Assembly (NCBI GenBank): GCA_002423025.1
Contig: DIUN01000002.1
Coordinates: forward strand, 34,181 to 45,402
Origin: Sphingomonadales bacterium UBA6157
GTDB taxonomy: Bacteria; Pseudomonadota; Alphaproteobacteria; Sphingomonadales; Sphingomonadaceae
DNA: 11,222 nt
Direction: 5' to 3'
Part shown: one piece after another, positions 7,933 to 11,222 of the stretch
Layout of the letters: every line of letters starts with the position of its first letter
Position numbering within the stretch: position 1 is the first letter of the stretch
Notes under the pieces: generated by a model
What the model saw: the letters and a program-made list of their open reading frames with translations, nothing else
The model's database searches: none
What the model was told of the DNA's origin: nothing
Program-made: the position numbers and the translations under genes

Positions 7933-8730
7933 CTAGACGATTCCGCGCGCTTTAAGAACCGCCTCTATCGCCGGGGCGTCTTCGGGGTTGTTGAGTTCGA
8001 TGCAGTCCCAGCCGATGGGGTCGAAAGGAACCACGCGGATCGGCCGCTCCGCTTCCAGAAAGCGGAGCTGTTCAAGGCCTTCCAGCTCTTCCAGAGCCGA
8101 GGGCGGCAGCGCCATGTAGGCGGCCAGTCCCTCGGGCCGGTAGGCATAGACGCCGAGGTGGAGGAACACCGATTCATGCGCCGCCGGGTGGCCGGGGGGC
8201 ATGTGCGGGATCACCCGCTTGGAAAAGTAGAGCGCATGACCGCGCGCGTTGGCCACCACCGTCGTGCCGCCGACGCGCCCCGCCGCCTGGTCGGCCACGA
8301 GATGGGCATAGGTGCTCTCCGAGCAGCGCAGCGCCGGCGTGGCCATGATCGCCTCGCCGTCGGCGCTCAGCGCCTCGACCAGACCGGAAATGACGAAAGC
8401 CGGGGTCAGCGGGGCATCGCCCTGCAGGTTCACCACCATGTCCGCCACCGGGCCCAGCCGGGCCAGCGCATCGGCGCAGCGTTCGGTGCCGTTGCGGCAA
8501 TCGGGCGAGGTCATCACCACCTGTCCTCCGAAACCCTCCACCGCATCGGCGATCCGCGCGTCGTCCGTCGCCACCCAGACCCCGGCCGCGCCGGGAATGG
8601 CGCAGGCCGCTTCCCACGACCGCTGGACCAGCGGCTTGACCGTGCCATCGGCGCCGCGCAGCGGGGCGAGCGGCTTGCCCGGAAAGCGCTGCGACTGGTA
8701 GCGCGCCGGAATGACGATGGCGAAAGTCAT
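7933..8730 (-). CDS. kdsB: CMP-Kdo synthetase (3-deoxy-manno-octulosonate cytidylyltransferase), divergent
   Basis: This enzyme activates Kdo with CTP to CMP-Kdo, the donor for KpsS and KpsC. The 265-residue protein has the cytidylyltransferase fold with AIVIPARYQSQRFPGKPL (4-21), WVATDD (52-57), NGTERCAD (80-87), NLQGDAP (101-107), ALYFSKRVIPH (166-176), HLGVYAYRPE (191-200) and LEGLEQLRFLE (216-226). Two sites differ from the usual family: QGDEP reads QGDAP (Ala106), and the C-terminal GVDTPED reads ELNNPED, putting Asn247 where a magnesium-binding Asp is expected. The first Asp (Asp105) is kept. The frame is open 47 codons further upstream inside kpsF, but that extension is low-complexity shadow sequence; MTFAIVIPAR is the proper start. 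It begins 10 bp after the kpsF stop without a clear Shine-Dalgarno sequence, suggesting coupling. A related sugar acid as substrate cannot be excluded. Confidence 0.9.
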   Translation of the reverse strand: MTFAIVIPARYQSQRFPGKPLAPLRGADGTVKPLVQRSWEAACAIPGAAGVWVATDDARIADAVEGFGGQVVMTSPDCRNGTERCADALARLGPVADMVVNLQGDAPLTPAFVISGLVEALSADGEAIMATPALRCSESTYAHLVADQAAGRVGGTTVVANARGHALYFSKRVIPHMPPGHPAAHESVFLHLGVYAYRPEGLAAYMALPPSALEELEGLEQLRFLEAERPIRVVPFDPIGWDCIELNNPEDAPAIEAVLKARGIV

Positions 8731-8740
8731 GGAACGGGAC

Positions 8741-9763
8741 TCAGCTGAAGCCGAAGCGCAGCAGATCGTGGATGTGGACGATGCCGACCGGGCGCCCGGG
8801 GTGCCCGGTATCGTGCCGGTCCAGGATGAAGGCGCAGGTGATCTTGTTCTCGTTGAGGTAGGCCAGCGCATCGGCGGCGAGCATGTCCGCCGGGATGGTC
8901 CGCGGCTCGCGGGTCATCACCTGGGCGGCGCTGGCGTGCTGCAGCACTTCGAAGCGGCGGCGCAGATCCCCGTCCGAGATGATGCCGACGAGCGTGCCCG
9001 CTTCGTCGATCACCCCCGCCACGCCGAAGCGGCCCGAGGTCATCGTGGAAAGCACGTCGGGCATGCCGGCATCGGCCGGAACCAGCGGCAAGCGGCGGAC
9101 GCCGTGCATGATTTCCGATACCGGGGTCAGCTGCAGGCCGATCGAGCCGCCGGGATGGCGGGCGCGCAGGTCGTTGGTGGAAATGCCGCGCATGTCCATC
9201 ACCGCCATGGCCAGTGCATCGCCCAGCGCCAGTTGCAGCGCGGTGGACGTGGTCGGCGCGACATTGGCGGCGCAGGCCTCTCGCAGGTTGGGCAGGCAGA
9301 TGCCGATGTTGGCGAAATCCATCACCAGCGAGGCCGGGTGCGAGGCAACGCCGATCACCGGCACCTTCAGTTCGCGCGCATAGGCGAGGATCGGGCGCAG
9401 TTCCGCCGTGTTGCCGGAATTGGACAGCACCAGCAGGGTATCGCCTTCGACCAGCATGCCCAGATCGCCATGTGCGGCTTCGGCCGGGTGGATGAAGGCG
9501 GCGGGGGTTCCGGTGGCGGCAAAGGTGGCGGCCAGCTTGCGCCCGATGTGCCCCGACTTGCCCATGCCGCTGACGACCAGCTGGCGCCGCGTGGCAAGGA
9601 TCGTTTCGCAGGCGGCGACGAAGCTGTTGTCCAGCGCGCCTTCCAGCGCGGCGAGGGCTTCGCATTCGATCCGGATGACTTCGCGGCCGCGGGCGATGAT
9701 CGCCTCACGGTCGGTGGCGTCAACGGCTAGCAGGAGACTTTTCAAGATGCGATGTCCCTTCAT
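8741..9763 (-). CDS. kpsF: D-arabinose-5-phosphate isomerase, KpsF/KdsD type
   Basis: This enzyme converts ribulose-5-phosphate to arabinose-5-phosphate, the committed precursor of Kdo. The 340-residue protein has the standard SIS domain plus CBS pair. SIS motifs are SGMGKSGHIG (66-75), HPAEAAHGDLG (92-102), LSNSGNTAE (113-121), TTSTALQLALGDALA (171-185) and ARHPGGSIG (201-209). The CBS domains span about 215-270 (FGVAGVIDEAGTLVGIISDGDL region) and 280-338. Length is slightly above the 327-328 residues of the E. coli enzymes, from a longer N terminus. The ATG has a good Shine-Dalgarno-like AAGAGGGG six nt upstream. It is the first gene after a 119-bp gap and heads the kpsF-kdsB-kdsA-kpsC-kpsS run. 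The position in a capsule cluster favours the name kpsF over kdsD; the two are the same enzyme. Confidence 0.95.
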   Translation of the reverse strand: MKGHRILKSLLLAVDATDREAIIARGREVIRIECEALAALEGALDNSFVAACETILATRRQLVVSGMGKSGHIGRKLAATFAATGTPAAFIHPAEAAHGDLGMLVEGDTLLVLSNSGNTAELRPILAYARELKVPVIGVASHPASLVMDFANIGICLPNLREACAANVAPTTSTALQLALGDALAMAVMDMRGISTNDLRARHPGGSIGLQLTPVSEIMHGVRRLPLVPADAGMPDVLSTMTSGRFGVAGVIDEAGTLVGIISDGDLRRRFEVLQHASAAQVMTREPRTIPADMLAADALAYLNENKITCAFILDRHDTGHPGRPVGIVHIHDLLRFGFS

Positions 9764-9769
9764 CCATTA

Positions 9770-9777
9770 CCCCTCTT
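9770..9777 (-). promoter_or_regulatory. Ribosome binding site of kpsF
   Basis: AAGAGGGG on the minus strand lies 6 nt before the ATG at 9763. It is one of the better Shine-Dalgarno matches in the cluster and supports this start over the out-of-frame ATG 4 nt upstream. Confidence 0.6.
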
Positions 9778-9816
9778 GCCACCAAGGACACCACACTTCA
9801 AGCTGGGGGAATAGGG

Positions 9817-9846
9817 TTTAGATTCTGTCAATTCCATGAATTTCAA
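9817..9846 (-). promoter_or_regulatory. Candidate sigma-70-type promoter for kpsF operon
   Basis: On the minus strand, TTGAAA (9841-9846) and TCTAAA (9817-9822) are 18 bp apart, matching 5/6 and 4/6 of the housekeeping hexamers. They sit about 55 bp before the kpsF start in the largest gap of the minus-strand run, and the gap is more AT-rich than its surroundings. A perfect TTGACA also occurs at 9826-9831, but no good -10 lies at the right distance from it. No terminator hairpin with a T run was seen for fcl, so read-through from gmd-fcl is also possible. Confidence 0.3.
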
Positions 9847-9882
9847 CGATGTAACCGATGGGTTTCAACCAGATCGGATGCA

Positions 9883-10845
9883 TCAAGCGGCGCGCAGGCC
9901 CTCGCGGTTGGCAAGGAACCAGGCGTAGGTCTCGGCGATTCCCTGCTCCAGCGGGGTCTTCGCCTGCCATCCCATGGCGGAAAGACGGCTGACATCCATC
10001 AGCTTGCGCATGGTGCCGTCGGGTTTGGACGTATCGAACACCAGCCGCCCGGTGAAGCCAGTCACCTTCGCCACGGTCCGCGCCAGGTCGGCGATGGTCA
10101 CGTCGCTGCCGCAGCCGACGTTGATGTGGCTCAGCGTCGGCTGGGTATTGGCGCGATAGACCTCGTCCGGCAGGTCGAGCACGAACAGCGAGGCTTCGGC
10201 CATGTCGTCGACATGCAGGAACTCGCGCCGGGGGGTGCCGGTGCCCCAGATCGTCACCTCGTCCAGTCCCTGTTCCACCGCGTTGTGGAAGCGCAGGATC
10301 ATCGCCGGCAGGACGTGCGAATTGTCCGGGTGGAAATTGTCGCCCGGGCCATAGAGGTTGGTCGGCATGACCGAGCGATAGTCGGTGCCGTGCTGCCGGT
10401 TGTAGCTCTCGCACAGCTTGATCCCGGCGATCTTGGCCACGGCATAGGGCTCGTTCGTCGCTTCCAGGACGCCGGTCAGCAGCGCATCCTCGCGCATCGG
10501 CTGGGGCACGGCGCGCGGATAGATGCACGAGGAGCCGAGAAACAGCAGCTTGCCCACCCCGGCGCGGAAGGCCTGGTGGATGACATTGGCCTCCATCATC
10601 AGGTTTTCGTAGATGAAGTCCGCCGGATAGGTGTTGTTGGCGTGGATCCCGCCGACCTTGGCCGCCGCCAGCACCACCGCGTCAGGCCGCTCGGCAGCCA
10701 TGAAGCGGGCCACGGCGGCCTGATCGGTCAGGTCCAGTTCGGCGCGGGTGCGCGTGACGATCTCGGCATCGCCCTGCTCGGCCAGGCGCCGGCAGATCGC
10801 ACTGCCCACCATGCCGCGATGGCCCGCAACGAAAACCTTGCGCAT
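9883..10845 (-). CDS. fcl: GDP-L-fucose synthase
   Basis: This NADPH-dependent epimerase/reductase converts GDP-4-keto-6-deoxymannose to GDP-L-fucose. The 320-residue extended short-chain dehydrogenase has the nucleotide-binding glycine motif AGHRGMVG (7-14) and the catalytic triad Ser106 (GSSCIYP), Tyr134 and Lys138 (EPYAVAK). The epimerisation pair is also present: Cys107, next to the serine, and His177 in NSHVLP. Other family motifs are AAAKVGGIHANN (60-71), PTNLYGPGDNFH (161-172) and the substrate-binding RREFLHVDD. Length equals the E. coli enzyme (321). It starts 6 bp after the gmd stop, and its Shine-Dalgarno GAGGGG lies in the last codons of gmd, so the two genes are an operon. They indicate that an L-fucose-containing glycan is made. 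Confidence 0.97.
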   Translation of the reverse strand: MRKVFVAGHRGMVGSAICRRLAEQGDAEIVTRTRAELDLTDQAAVARFMAAERPDAVVLAAAKVGGIHANNTYPADFIYENLMMEANVIHQAFRAGVGKLLFLGSSCIYPRAVPQPMREDALLTGVLEATNEPYAVAKIAGIKLCESYNRQHGTDYRSVMPTNLYGPGDNFHPDNSHVLPAMILRFHNAVEQGLDEVTIWGTGTPRREFLHVDDMAEASLFVLDLPDEVYRANTQPTLSHINVGCGSDVTIADLARTVAKVTGFTGRLVFDTSKPDGTMRKLMDVSRLSAMGWQAKTPLEQGIAETYAWFLANREGLRAA

Positions 10846-10851
10846 GAGGCC

Positions 10852-11222
10852 CTACCCCTCGACCGAGACCGATACCTGATAGCCGTGGCTCTTCAGCAGG
10901 GCATGCCGCTTGGCCTCGTCAAGGTCCTGCGCGACCATTTCGGCGCACATTTCCTGTGCGGTAATCTCTGGCACCCAGCCCAGCTTCGCCTTGGCCTTGG
11001 CCGGATCGCCTAGCAGGGTTTCCACTTCTGCCGGGCGGAAATAGCGCGGATCGACGCGAACGACGACATCGCCGGGTTTCACCAGCACCTCGTTCGGCCG
11101 GGCCACCGCCACAACCACCGCGGTTTCCTCCACCCCTTCGCCTTCGAAGCGCAGGGTTATGCCCAGTTCCTTCGCCGTCCAGTCGATAAACTCGCGCACC
11201 GAATACTGGACGCCGGTGGCGA
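10852..11222 (-). CDS. gmd: GDP-mannose 4,6-dehydratase, C-terminal part (cut by window edge)
   Basis: Only the last 122 or so codons are present; the start lies beyond the right edge. Gmd removes water from GDP-D-mannose to give GDP-4-keto-6-deoxy-D-mannose, the substrate of the next gene. The segment reads ATGVQYSVREF at the edge, then VRVDPRYFRPAEVETLLGD and KAKLGWVPEITAQEMCAEMV, all highly characteristic of the Gmd C terminus. The conserved DPRYFRPAEV segment is part of the GDP-sugar site region. Catalytic and NADP-binding residues lie outside the window and cannot be checked. It is tightly linked to fcl (6-bp gap). Confidence 0.95.
   Translation of the reverse strand, partial: ATGVQYSVREFIDWTAKELGITLRFEGEGVEETAVVVAVARPNEVLVKPGDVVVRVDPRYFRPAEVETLLGDPAKAKAKLGWVPEITAQEMCAEMVAQDLDEAKRHALLKSHGYQVSVSVEG

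Noticed and set aside
8731..8871. N-terminal extension of KdsB by 47 codons into kpsF
   Set aside because: The extra residues are Ser/Thr/Arg-rich shadow sequence. The enzyme's conserved start (AIVIPAR) begins right after the ATG at 8730.
8711..9730. 339-codon plus-strand frame over kpsF
   Set aside because: It mirrors the kpsF coding frame, is rich in His, Gly, Arg and Gln, and has no motif.

Overview
The window is GC-rich, densely coding DNA from a Gram-negative bacterium. Protein flavour and GC content suggest an alphaproteobacterium, most likely a sphingomonad, but no rRNA or other marker confirms this. It holds ten genes, one of them cut by the right edge. Most belong to the cytoplasmic part of an ABC-transporter-dependent (group 2/3-like) capsule pathway, in which the polysaccharide is built on a phospholipid bearing a poly-Kdo linker.

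Reading the minus strand from the right edge: gmd (3' part only) and fcl make GDP-L-fucose from GDP-mannose. After a 119-bp gap comes a tight run of kpsF (arabinose-5-P isomerase), kdsB (CMP-Kdo synthetase), kdsA (Kdo-8-P synthase), kpsC and kpsS (Kdo-linker transferases). KpsF makes arabinose-5-P and KdsA condenses it with PEP to Kdo-8-P. A phosphatase not seen here would release Kdo, KdsB would activate it to CMP-Kdo, and KpsS and KpsC would place Kdo on the lipid anchor. The 3' end of kpsS overlaps by 37 bp the only plus-strand gene, a multi-histidine membrane protein of the CarF/TMEM189/FAD4 lipid-desaturase type. Divergent from that gene, a GT4-type glycosyltransferase and then a full-length glutamine-dependent NAD+ synthetase (nadE) run on the minus strand. 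The last 122 bp hold no gene but contain a perfect 14-bp inverted repeat.

The most interesting points are the lipid-desaturase homologue inside a capsule locus whose products sit on a phospholipid, a KpsC with only one recognisable catalytic module, and a KdsB with substitutions at two normally conserved active-site motifs. The transporter genes (kpsM/T/E/D type), the Kdo-8-P phosphatase and any polymerase are not in the window. No tRNA, rRNA, CRISPR array, insertion sequence or phage gene was seen.
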